Positions 1-6,183 of a DNA stretch of 12,974 nt are shown here, piece by piece. Position numbers and translations under genes: made by a program. Position 1 is the first letter of the stretch; every line of letters begins with the position of its first letter. The notes below the pieces were generated by a model. The model had not been told where the DNA came from, ran no database searches, and saw nothing but the letters and a program-made list of their open reading frames with translations. The DNA is from Ignavibacteriota bacterium (lineage in GTDB: Bacteria; Bacteroidota; UBA10030; JAHEZR01): positions 1 through 12,974 of the forward strand of contig JAHEZR010000017.1 in NCBI GenBank assembly GCA_023251005.1. Direction: 5' to 3'.

Positions 1-710
1 TACCGCAGCGAACTCTTCTCTTGTGCAACTTCGAGCCGCGCATCACCAATCATGTCGAGAAGGATGCCGTAGCTCGGACTAAAAGAGGGCGCTTTATGGC
101 TTGCGAAGTACTTGGAACCGAGAAGGAAATTGTTGAAATCATTGGACCGGCCAAAATCTTCTCCATCAAATAAAATGATGTCGACGCCCATTGGTGCGGG
201 AGTTTGCTTCATGATCTTTGCGAGCTGAAGAAGTACCGCGACTCCACTCGCACCATCATTCGCACCCAACATCGGTTGCTGGCGCTTTTCGGGATCGTTG
301 TCCTGATCTGCGTAAGGTCGACTGTCCCAGTGTGCTGCGATAAGGATCCTATTCTTCGCCGATAGATTGAAGGAGGCGATGATGTTAAACATCTTGATTT
401 GTTCACCCCGATAGCCAGTGTGGACAAACTCCTGGCGATTGACAGCCTCAGCAGAACGTTGAAGTTCACTGATAAGATAATTCAGGCAATCTGCATGACC
501 TGACGATCCGGGGTTACGCGGCCCAAAATTCGTCTGTGCAATGAGGTACTCGAAGGCCTCCTTGCCAGAAAAATTTGGCACAGCAGCCACCTGAGGTGTT
601 TGTTCAACTTTCGGTCTCTTTTCCTCTTCTTTAGAGTGTTCGGTCTTGCATGCAACCAGAAAGACGAGGAGGGCTGAGATGAGGGAAGAGAGGATTTTTC
701 GGAATGGCAT
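1..710 (-). CDS. M28-family zinc peptidase / glutaminyl cyclase-like lipoprotein, C-terminus cut by window edge
   Basis: The reading frame is open from the ATG at 710 to the window edge, giving 236 residues. An N-terminal hydrophobic stretch ends in a good lipobox, LVAC, with Cys21 as the lipidation site, so the protein is probably anchored in the outer membrane by lipid. A charged linker (about 22-45) precedes the M28 domain. Visible metal-site motifs are AHWDSR (His127, Asp129), GANDGAS (Asp152, the usual metal-binding Asp), FDGED (Glu184 as general base, Asp185 in the position usually held by a metal-binding Glu) and LLDMIGD near the cut end. The final metal-binding His would lie outside the window. 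The family includes aminopeptidases and glutaminyl-peptide cyclotransferases. The overall pattern resembles the bacterial cyclotransferase-like branch, but the true reaction cannot be read from this part. No Shine-Dalgarno sequence precedes the ATG. It is transcribed divergently from the sigma factor gene, 164 bases away. Confidence 0.88.
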   Translation of the reverse strand, partial: MPFRKILSSLISALLVFLVACKTEHSKEEEKRPKVEQTPQVAAVPNFSGKEAFEYLIAQTNFGPRNPGSSGHADCLNYLISELQRSAEAVNRQEFVHTGYRGEQIKMFNIIASFNLSAKNRILIAAHWDSRPYADQDNDPEKRQQPMLGANDGASGVAVLLQLAKIMKQTPAPMGVDIILFDGEDFGRSNDFNNFLLGSKYFASHKAPSFSPSYGILLDMIGDARLEVAQEKSSLR

Positions 711-794
711 AACTATCAAATTTTCAAACAACTTAAGGAAACCCTTCGCGAAATGCAATAAACGACATTAATCCTTGATTCTTCTTAGTTGGAA

Positions 795-824
795 GGCAAC
801 TTTTGAACGCATTGCTGCGTCTAA
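795..824 (+). promoter_or_regulatory. Candidate ECF-type promoter of the sigma/anti-sigma operon
   Basis: GGCAAC (795-800), a 17-base spacer and CGTCTA (818-823) match the general form of ECF promoters, which have an AAC core at -35 and CGT at -10. A perfect short dyad, ACGCA-TTGC-TGCGT (807-820), lies in the spacer and overlaps the -10, so it could be an operator. An overlapping housekeeping-like reading is TTGAAC (803-808), 16 bases, TAATAT (825-830). Either would start transcription roughly 40 bases before the GTG. The match to the promoter at 2028-2054 favours autoregulation by the encoded sigma factor. That is inference. Confidence 0.45.
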
Positions 825-874
825 TAATATAGCGGTACAAAGGTCAAGGCAGAGGTATCTCCCCGATAGAACTC

Positions 875-1447
875 GTGCGTAACGACGAAGAACTTCGACG
901 CAGTGAAGAGCGGCTTGTAAGAGATTTTAAAAACGGCGACAATCTCGCATTCACTGCACTGTATAACCGCCATAAACGGTCCGTCTTCGTTTTCTGCTCG
1001 AAGATGCTCATGAACAGCGAAAAGGCAAAGGACGTCGTGCAAGAAACATTTCTGAGAATCTTTGAGCATCGGGAGCAGTTGACGCATCCCTCACGATTTA
1101 GATCATGGGTATTTGCCATCGCGAGGAATCAATGTTTAACGGCATTTCGCCACTCAAAGCACGAAGCCGCTGAGGAAGTCGAGTTTGACTTGGTAAATGC
1201 ATCAAGCGATGAGAGCCCAGAGGAGTCTCTCGAACGGCACCAGAATTCCGACCTTGTAAATAAGTACCTCTCGAGATCAAGAATTGAGTATCGTGAGGTA
1301 CTGATACTCCGTGAGTATCAAAATCTCTCTTATCGGGAGATTGCCGAGACACTGGGGAGCACAGAAAGTGCTATTAAGTCACGGATCTTCAAGGCACGAC
1401 AGCGACTCTTTGAATTGCTGAAACCGATTCTAAAAGAAAGGGGATAA
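875..1447 (+). CDS. ECF-family RNA polymerase sigma factor (sigma-70 regions 2 and 4)
   Basis: This 190-residue protein has the standard two-domain ECF layout. Region 2 spans about residues 24-93: the core-binding and -10 recognition helices include LAFTALYNRH, then DVVQETFLRIF and FRSWVFAIARN. An acidic linker follows (about 97-126). Region 4 spans about 127-182 with a helix-turn-helix at about 151-175 (LSYREIAETLG, then SAIKSRIFKARQRL) that reads the -35 element. The start is GTG at 875. It is the first usable start after the in-frame stop at 830-832, and the next Met is inside region 2. Only a distant AGAGG (852-855 region) lies upstream, so initiation does not depend on a normal Shine-Dalgarno site. 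The anti-sigma gene begins three bases after the stop, so the two are cotranscribed and probably made in balance. An upstream ECF-like promoter suggests autoregulation. The exact ECF subgroup is not assigned. Confidence 0.95.
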   Translation: MRNDEELRRSEERLVRDFKNGDNLAFTALYNRHKRSVFVFCSKMLMNSEKAKDVVQETFLRIFEHREQLTHPSRFRSWVFAIARNQCLTAFRHSKHEAAEEVEFDLVNASSDESPEESLERHQNSDLVNKYLSRSRIEYREVLILREYQNLSYREIAETLGSTESAIKSRIFKARQRLFELLKPILKERG

Positions 1448-1450
1448 ACA

Positions 1451-1954
1451 ATGGACTGCAATGATTATAGAGAACAGGTGAGTGCGTTTGTCGACAATGA
1501 GCTCAACCAAGAATCGCAGACGCATCTTTTCGACCATCTTGCTGTGTGTTCAGAGTGTCATCTATTCCTCGATTCCTTGATGAAGTTTAAGTCATTGAAG
1601 CATCAGGATGAGACCGAGTATCCGACAGAGATCGACGTCGCTCTCTTCGAGGAAGTAAATCGAAGGAAGTTCATCTACACTCTCGGCAAGAATGGTATTG
1701 AAGTGAGACAGCCGTTCTGGCAGCGTCGTGTTGCTCTCTCGGTTCCAGCTCTGACAGCACTGGTCGCAGCGGTTCTCATCGGGATTTCAACGCTGTTCGT
1801 GAGTCTTCTCGCACAGGGAAAAGCTCCCAGGGGCCAGACCGTGCAGAACATTCCCGTCGAAAGGAGAGTGGAACGACGGGAGACAATTGTCTACGGAGTA
1901 CCGGGGGTCACCGTCTACGGTCAAGCAGAAAAACGTCCGAAGACTGGGCTTTGA
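1451..1954 (+). CDS. Zinc-finger transmembrane anti-sigma factor
   Basis: This 167-residue protein is placed immediately after the sigma gene and preceded by a good ribosome site (AAGGGG at 1438-1443, seven bases before the ATG). The cytoplasmic N-terminus carries the anti-sigma zinc motif HxxxCxxC (His29, Cys33, Cys36), and Cys3 is a possible fourth ligand. The family (zf-HC2/ZAS) binds its ECF sigma factor and keeps it from core polymerase. A single hydrophobic helix, about residues 95-121, crosses the inner membrane. The remaining 45 residues face the periplasm and contain two small internal duplications, VERRVERRE and VYGVPGVTVYG. This short tail is the likely input end, but no known sensor domain is visible. 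Release of the sigma factor by proteolysis or by zinc-site oxidation would both fit the family. The sequence does not decide between them. Confidence 0.9.
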   Translation: MDCNDYREQVSAFVDNELNQESQTHLFDHLAVCSECHLFLDSLMKFKSLKHQDETEYPTEIDVALFEEVNRRKFIYTLGKNGIEVRQPFWQRRVALSVPALTALVAAVLIGISTLFVSLLAQGKAPRGQTVQNIPVERRVERRETIVYGVPGVTVYGQAEKRPKTGL

Positions 1955-1979
1955 CCCACCCGTCGCACCGGAGCTTAAG

Positions 1980-2018
1980 AAAGGCCGTCCCGATATCCCG
2001 GGAAGGCCTTTTCTCTTT
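1980..2018 (+). terminator. Rho-independent terminator after the sigma/anti-sigma operon
   Basis: A strong hairpin begins 26 bases after the anti-sigma stop. AAAGGCC (1980-1986) pairs with GGCCTTT (2005-2011), and TCCCG (1988-1992) pairs with CGGGA (1999-2003). There is one G/A mismatch between the two helices and a six-base loop. A T-rich run (2009-2018, interrupted by two C) follows the stem. It separates this operon from the DUF4097 gene, which therefore needs its own promoter. Confidence 0.85.
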
Positions 2019-2027
2019 GGGGGGGAG

Positions 2028-2054
2028 TGAAACATTTCCACACAGTTTCCGTTA
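2028..2054 (+). promoter_or_regulatory. Candidate ECF-type promoter of the DUF4097 gene
   Basis: TGAAAC (2028-2033), exactly 16 bases, then CGTTA (2050-2054). This has the form of the well-known Bacillus SigW-type consensus TGAAAC-N16-CGTA and resembles the element before the sigma gene. It lies ten bases past the terminator, about 55 bases before the ATG. The gene has a good ribosome site, AGAGGAG (2094-2100), seven bases before the ATG. Use by the neighbouring sigma factor is inferred from position and similarity, not shown. Confidence 0.5.
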
Positions 2055-2107
2055 TGACTTGTTAGAAGTAAATAATTGTGAATTCGTTTCTTTAGAGGAG
2101 TGATTCA

Positions 2108-3103
2108 ATGGAGTCTCATAAAAGTTCCGTGCTGAAAGTAGTCATTTTCTTCCTCATCGGATTGCTCTTTGTTATCGGCATGATTACATATTCGAATGCC
2201 CGGACGGACCGAGATGGGAAGTTCGTCGAGGACGAAGAGTGGATGCCGAGAAGTTCCGATGAGACTCACAAACAAATTGAGAAAGTTTTTGATGTGAAAC
2301 CAGGGGGTGAGCTCATTATAGAAACCGACGAGGGATCAATAACGGTTGAAACGTGGGAAAAACCTCAAGTAGTCGTTAAGGTTGAGATGAGTGGTGATGC
2401 TGCAGAGCTTGGCCGTTTCAAGGTGGAGTTTAACTCAGGCGACAGCGGTGTCTCCGTGATCGGGAAGGAGAAAAGAAGTCGATTTTTCTCCTGGCACTGG
2501 CAGAGTTCGGATATTCGATTCCGGGCAAAAATTCCTATCAACTACAATGCGAGTATTAACACTTCCGGTGGTGACGTGGAGATCAGCGGCCTCCATGGGA
2601 ATGTACGCTGCGAAACTTCTGGCGGCGATCTCAAACTTTCATCTCTCGTTGGTGAAGTCCATGGTGAAACATCCGGTGGGGAAGTGATCATCAAAGGAGT
2701 CAACGGAAATGTCCGTGCGCACACGTCCGGTGGAAATGTTGAAGTTGACAGCGTTATCGGATCTCTCAATGTCGAGACGTCGGGAGGGGAGATTACTCTT
2801 CGCAACGTCGACGGCAAAATCTTCGGAGAGACTTCAGGGGGTAGCATCGAGGCACGTTTGCTCGGAGAAAACAAAGGCATCCACTTGGAAACGTCGGGGG
2901 GGAACGTTTCAATCTACTTGCCGAAGTCTATTACGGGTGATCTCGAGGCATCAACGAGCGGAGGAACAGTGAAGTGCGACCTTCCGGTCATGGTATCAGG
3001 AAAGATGAGCGAAGATGAACTTCGTGGAAAAATCAATGGGGGAGGAAACCGGATCGAGCTCGCAACGTCGGGTGGTAACATCAACATCCGCAATCGTGAT
3101 TAG
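2108..3103 (+). CDS. Membrane-anchored DUF4097-type beta-solenoid protein with TSGG repeats
   Basis: This 331-residue protein begins with one hydrophobic segment (about residues 9-28). It lacks a lipobox Cys, so the segment acts as a signal anchor or an uncleaved or cleaved signal peptide. An acidic stretch follows, then a first domain (about 60-145) of beta strands including GGELIIETDEGSITVETW. The rest is a ladder of short strands, each announced by TSGG. Such repeats are typical of the DUF4097/adhesin-like family, which is predicted to form a right-handed beta-solenoid. No catalytic residues are evident. DUF4097 genes often sit next to ECF sigma/anti-sigma genes in this phylum, as here, which suggests an envelope-stress role. 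The biochemical role is unknown. A terminator and its own ECF-like promoter separate it from the sigma operon. The convergent PBP4 operon ends 13 bases after it, and I see no clear terminator between them. Confidence 0.82.
   Translation: MESHKSSVLKVVIFFLIGLLFVIGMITYSNARTDRDGKFVEDEEWMPRSSDETHKQIEKVFDVKPGGELIIETDEGSITVETWEKPQVVVKVEMSGDAAELGRFKVEFNSGDSGVSVIGKEKRSRFFSWHWQSSDIRFRAKIPINYNASINTSGGDVEISGLHGNVRCETSGGDLKLSSLVGEVHGETSGGEVIIKGVNGNVRAHTSGGNVEVDSVIGSLNVETSGGEITLRNVDGKIFGETSGGSIEARLLGENKGIHLETSGGNVSIYLPKSITGDLEASTSGGTVKCDLPVMVSGKMSEDELRGKINGGGNRIELATSGGNINIRNRD
2561..3076 (+). repeat. Nine-copy TSGG protein repeat, period 18 residues (54 bases)
   Basis: TSGG occurs with Thr at residues 152, 170, 188, 206, 224, 242, 262, 283 and 320. 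The first six are exactly 18 residues apart. The spacing then loosens to 20, 21 and 37. A degenerate start copy (ETDEGSITV, about 72) and a degenerate copy (INGGGNRIEL, about 309) flank them. The consensus unit is roughly (E)TSGG-(E/N/D)-(V/I)-x-(I/V/L) followed by a turn with G-N/K-V/I. The DNA of the copies differs widely, with Gly-Gly and Ser written in many codons, so this is an old protein-level repeat and not a recent DNA expansion. Confidence 0.9.
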
Positions 3104-3116
3104 TCGTCCTCACTAT

Positions 3117-4589
3117 TTAGTTCCTGAGGGCAAGGTAACGACTGAATCGCGACAGTAATTCAGCAATTTTGTCCTGTGCATCACGATAGGGTTTGGAAGA
3201 TCCGGTGAAGTGATCCATTAGAATTGAAAACGCCAGCGTATCTCCATCCGCAGTCTGCGCATACCCCGATAGCGTACTCACGCCACTGATTGTTCCCGTC
3301 TTCGCTCGGACTTTTCCAGCCGCAGCTGTTTCTTTCATCCGATTCTGAAGTGTCCCGTCGACACCTGCAATGGGGAGCGATGTGTAAAAGAGATCAAAGA
3401 TTCCCTTATGTCTGTAGACTGCAGAGAGAAGTCGAGCGTACGTATCAGCATTGATCAAGTTGTAGTGGGACACACCGGATCCGTCGACCATCAAGTAAGA
3501 GGTGGTGTCAATTCCTGATGAAGAAAGGAATTCGTTGACGACGGAAATCCCTTTAGCCGCGGAACCCGGCGTCCCCCGTTTTTCAGCGCCGACCACCTTT
3601 AATAAGTTTTCTGCCGACAAGTTGTCACTTGTCTTGTTGAGGTTAATGATCACGGAATCGATAGGCCACTCGTGAAGGACCACTTCTCTCGCTTGCGTAT
3701 CAACGATTCCCATTCTTGTCTGGCCGAGAACCTTGACGCCCTGTCGCTCAAGCTCTTCGCGCAATAGCGCAGCGGCGTAAACCTCTGGGTGCCAAACACT
3801 CAGGACGAATTCTCGCTCTCTCGAGCTGTGCGGGAGTGTTCCTTCTACTACAATTGTATTCATCCTTATCTTGAATTCTCTCGATACGTCCAGAGTATTC
3901 TCACTCGTGTCGGCCCCGGTGAACCCCTTGTTGACAATTGCAAGAAACTTTGATTCCGGATCGAGTCGAACGAGAACGGAGTCACCAATTCTTTTCCCCG
4001 GGCCCACAATCACTCGGACGCAGTTATCGTTGATGCTAAGTGGCGAGATGAATGCCTCATAGAAAGAAGGCTCGTCATCCCACATCCAGCCTTTTCCCCA
4101 ATAAAGATCATCGAAGTAAGAAACATCACAAACAATACCTCCCTGCACCTTTCTCACTCCTCCAGTTCGCAACTGTTCGATCATGGATTTCAAATCCTTC
4201 ATTGTCAGATCAGGGTTCCCAAACCCCTTAATAAAGAGATTGCCGACAACTGTCCCGTCTGCGTTAAGGCTATCGAGGTAAAGGGCAGTCCGGAATTTGT
4301 AATTCGTCCCGAGCGCGTGAAGGGTTGCCGCGCTCGTGAGAAGCTTGAGATTCGAAGCAGGATGAAAGAGCACCTTGCTGTCGCGTTCATAAAGGACGCG
4401 TTCATCAGTGAGTGAAACAATTTTTATCCCAGCGTGTGCAGAGACGAAGATTGAGTCTTCAAGAATGGCATCGATGGATTTCTGCAGTCGATTAATTGCT
4501 TCATCGTAGTTACGAGAGGGGAAAAGTGTAGCGCAGGAATTAGAAAGGAGGAGAAGAGGAACTAGACTGCAGCGGAGAAAAAGCTTCAT
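3117..4589 (-). CDS. dacB: PBP4-type D-alanyl-D-alanine carboxypeptidase/endopeptidase (peptidase S13), lipoprotein copy
   Basis: From the ATG at 4589 the protein has 490 residues. The family removes terminal D-Ala from, or cuts the cross-links of, peptidoglycan in the periplasm. All three penicillin-binding motifs are present: SxxK (Ser79-Asn-Leu-Lys82, the acylated serine), SxN (Ser321-Asp-Asn323) and KTG (Lys430-Thr-Gly432). The family's aromatic segment GKGWMWDD (about 165-172) and DGSG (about 369-372) are also intact. The frame extends to a TTG at 4616 overlapping the upstream stop (TTGA). I prefer the ATG nine codons in because it gives a clean signal peptide, MKLFLRC... ending at SNSC, with Cys19 as a probable but not ideal lipobox. 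GGTGG just before the ATG is a poor ribosome site, so translational coupling to the upstream gene, 23 bases away, is likely. It is second in the operon. Confidence 0.9.
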   Translation of the reverse strand: MKLFLRCSLVPLLLLSNSCATLFPSRNYDEAINRLQKSIDAILEDSIFVSAHAGIKIVSLTDERVLYERDSKVLFHPASNLKLLTSAATLHALGTNYKFRTALYLDSLNADGTVVGNLFIKGFGNPDLTMKDLKSMIEQLRTGGVRKVQGGIVCDVSYFDDLYWGKGWMWDDEPSFYEAFISPLSINDNCVRVIVGPGKRIGDSVLVRLDPESKFLAIVNKGFTGADTSENTLDVSREFKIRMNTIVVEGTLPHSSREREFVLSVWHPEVYAAALLREELERQGVKVLGQTRMGIVDTQAREVVLHEWPIDSVIINLNKTSDNLSAENLLKVVGAEKRGTPGSAAKGISVVNEFLSSSGIDTTSYLMVDGSGVSHYNLINADTYARLLSAVYRHKGIFDLFYTSLPIAGVDGTLQNRMKETAAAGKVRAKTGTISGVSTLSGYAQTADGDTLAFSILMDHFTGSSKPYRDAQDKIAELLSRFSRYLALRN

Positions 4590-4612
4590 CCACCGAGCGC
4601 GTTCGAAACCAG

Positions 4613-6088
4613 TCAATTGTTTGAATACCGATTGCGGCTAAAGCCGGCGAGGATCACGCCGATCTTGTCTTGTAAGGATTTGTATCGCTTCTTTCCGGAA
4701 TATGCGTCAGCCGATGTGATCGAGAAGACAAGGAGTTCGTTGTCGGCATCCGTGACGTAACCAGCTAAGGATGTCACCCCGGTGAGTGTCCCGGTTTTGG
4801 CGTAGAGATTTCCGGCGGCGTCAGTTCCGATCATTCGTCCTCTTAGCGTCCCATCAACGCCGGCGGCAGGAAGTGTGTTGTGGAACGTGTCGAACAGTTC
4901 TTTGTGCGTGTACATGTACCGGAGGAGAGCTGTGAAGGCATTTGCACTTACTGCATTCTCATGTGAAATACCGGAGCCATCGTAGATTCGACGTGCATTC
5001 TGTGGCACACCGGCCTCGTCTAAAAACCTCTTCATCGCTTCGACTCCCTTTTCAATGCTGCCGGGCGGATCAATTAACTCCGCTCCGAGGGTTCGAGAGA
5101 CCATCTCAGCGGCAAAGTTGTCACTCTCCTTGTTCATGGCAGTCAAGACAGACTGAATTGGATCCCTATTCCTTACGAGTTCTCTGGACGTTCCTGGCGT
5201 TGTCCCAACACTGATGCCACCGGAGACACTGATTCCTTCTCGCTGCAACTCCTCAAAGAAGACTGCCGCCGCATACGAGGCGGGGGATGCAACCGGTAGT
5301 GCGTACGTTCTCGGCCCCGAACCAATTGTCATTCTGCCACTTACTTGAATCGTGCACCCACCTTCGTTCCAGGTTGCCTTTACCGTGGGTCTGTATCTGG
5401 CCCTCTCGTTCACACTGACGCACTGGTTTAGCACCTTAAAGAAGGAGCCGCTTACCGGGAGGTCGACCTGGACTCTCGCTCCTTTTTTCCTCGCTGGTCT
5501 CAACGTAACGTTCATGAGATTCAAATCAACCGTAAGCGAGGAGAGGTGAGGAAGGCGAATTGAGGAAAGGTCCTTTCCGTTGATTCCATTGCATGCAGAA
5601 GCATGGTTGAAGAACGATTCATCTCCAATCACATCGCCGTGTATTTCTCTCACACCTTTTCTGTAGAGATATCCTGAAAGGTTTTTCAAGTCCGCTCTCG
5701 TGAGATACGGATCACCAAACCCCTGCAGATAGAGGTTGCCACGAATAGCGTTCAGTTCAGTTGTCGTATCGTCTGTTGCGATCACAGTACGAAAACTATA
5801 ACCACGACCGAGCTTGGCCAGCGCTGTAGCTGAAGATATGAGCTTCATCGTCGAAGCGGGTGTGAGAAGCGTACGAGCATTGCGCTCGTAAAGAACATCC
5901 CCTGTCTCGGCAGAAATAATCTTTACCGAAGTGGAGGCACGTGCCGTGACTTTCTTCGTAAAGAGTCTGTCGATCGACCGCTGAAGGTTAAACTCGGCAG
6001 TGCGTTCGCCGGCGCGAAGGGTGATGCTCGTGAGGGAAGAGAGAATGAGTAGAACTATCACGATGCGCAGTCGTAGCCAGAACCTCAT
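4613..6088 (-). CDS. dacB: PBP4-type D-alanyl-D-alanine carboxypeptidase (peptidase S13), divergent paralogue
   Basis: From the ATG at 6088 the protein has 491 residues, with a Sec signal peptide (about 1-26, cleavage likely after LRA, no lipobox). Catalytic motifs are SxxK (Ser79-Thr-Met-Lys82), SxN (Ser322-Asp-Asn324) and KTG (Lys431-Thr-Gly433). DGSG (370-373) and the VDGTL segment (411-415) are also present. It aligns end to end with the downstream copy, with the active serine at the same residue number. The aromatic W-rich segment that follows GD(V)...FF in the other copy is absent here, replaced by NHASACNGINGKDLSS (about 161-176). The two may therefore differ in substrate handling. A longer frame reaches 6172, but the stretch before Met29 does not look like protein sequence. 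The ATG at 6088 has AAGGGG close upstream and a good signal peptide. It is first in the operon and divergent from the 6184 gene. Confidence 0.9.
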   Translation of the reverse strand: MRFWLRLRIVIVLLILSSLTSITLRAGERTAEFNLQRSIDRLFTKKVTARASTSVKIISAETGDVLYERNARTLLTPASTMKLISSATALAKLGRGYSFRTVIATDDTTTELNAIRGNLYLQGFGDPYLTRADLKNLSGYLYRKGVREIHGDVIGDESFFNHASACNGINGKDLSSIRLPHLSSLTVDLNLMNVTLRPARKKGARVQVDLPVSGSFFKVLNQCVSVNERARYRPTVKATWNEGGCTIQVSGRMTIGSGPRTYALPVASPASYAAAVFFEELQREGISVSGGISVGTTPGTSRELVRNRDPIQSVLTAMNKESDNFAAEMVSRTLGAELIDPPGSIEKGVEAMKRFLDEAGVPQNARRIYDGSGISHENAVSANAFTALLRYMYTHKELFDTFHNTLPAAGVDGTLRGRMIGTDAAGNLYAKTGTLTGVTSLAGYVTDADNELLVFSITSADAYSGKKRYKSLQDKIGVILAGFSRNRYSNN

Positions 6089-6090
6089 AG

Positions 6091-6098
6091 CCCCCCTT
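6091..6098 (-). promoter_or_regulatory. Ribosome binding site that fixes the start of the first PBP4 gene
   Basis: On the minus strand AAGGGGGG is followed by CT and the ATG at 6088. The AAGGGG core is about four bases from the start. The longer in-frame start at 6172 lies in A+T-rich promoter-like DNA with no ribosome site, so the shorter protein is the better annotation. Confidence 0.6.
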
Positions 6099-6116
6099 GG
6101 GATGCTGGGCGACAGG

Positions 6117-6145
6117 TTGATTTGGTGAAGCAAATTAGGTATATT
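6117..6145 (+). promoter_or_regulatory. Candidate housekeeping-type promoter for the CBM9-like gene
   Basis: TTGATT (6117-6122), 17 bases, TATATT (6140-6145). Transcription would begin near 6152, about 30 bases before the TTG start. The 95-base region between the divergent genes (6089-6183) is strikingly A+T-rich from 6130 on. I found no equally clean promoter for the opposite-strand PBP4 operon in it. Confidence 0.5.
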
Positions 6146-6183
6146 AAAAACAATAATAAAATTAAAAAGCAATCTTTTTTATC

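Noticed and set aside
1787..2041. 84-codon minus-strand frame across the anti-sigma end and terminator
   Set aside because: It crosses the terminator hairpin and has no family resemblance, so it is a shadow.
2542..2880. 112-codon minus-strand frame opposite the TSGG repeats
   Set aside because: It is the mirror of the repeat codons, rich in Pro and Ser from Gly-Gly codons read backward. It has no ribosome site, and the plus-strand gene explains the region fully.
3104..3130. Possible bidirectional terminator between the convergent DUF4097 and PBP4 genes (CCTCA/TGAGG)
   Set aside because: Only a five-base stem with a 12-base loop, partly inside the PBP4 coding end and with no T run on either side.
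6089..6172. 28-codon N-terminal extension of the first PBP4 gene to an ATG at 6172
   Set aside because: The segment is A+T-rich promoter-like DNA and lacks a ribosome site. The ATG at 6088 has AAGGGG nearby and starts a normal signal peptide.
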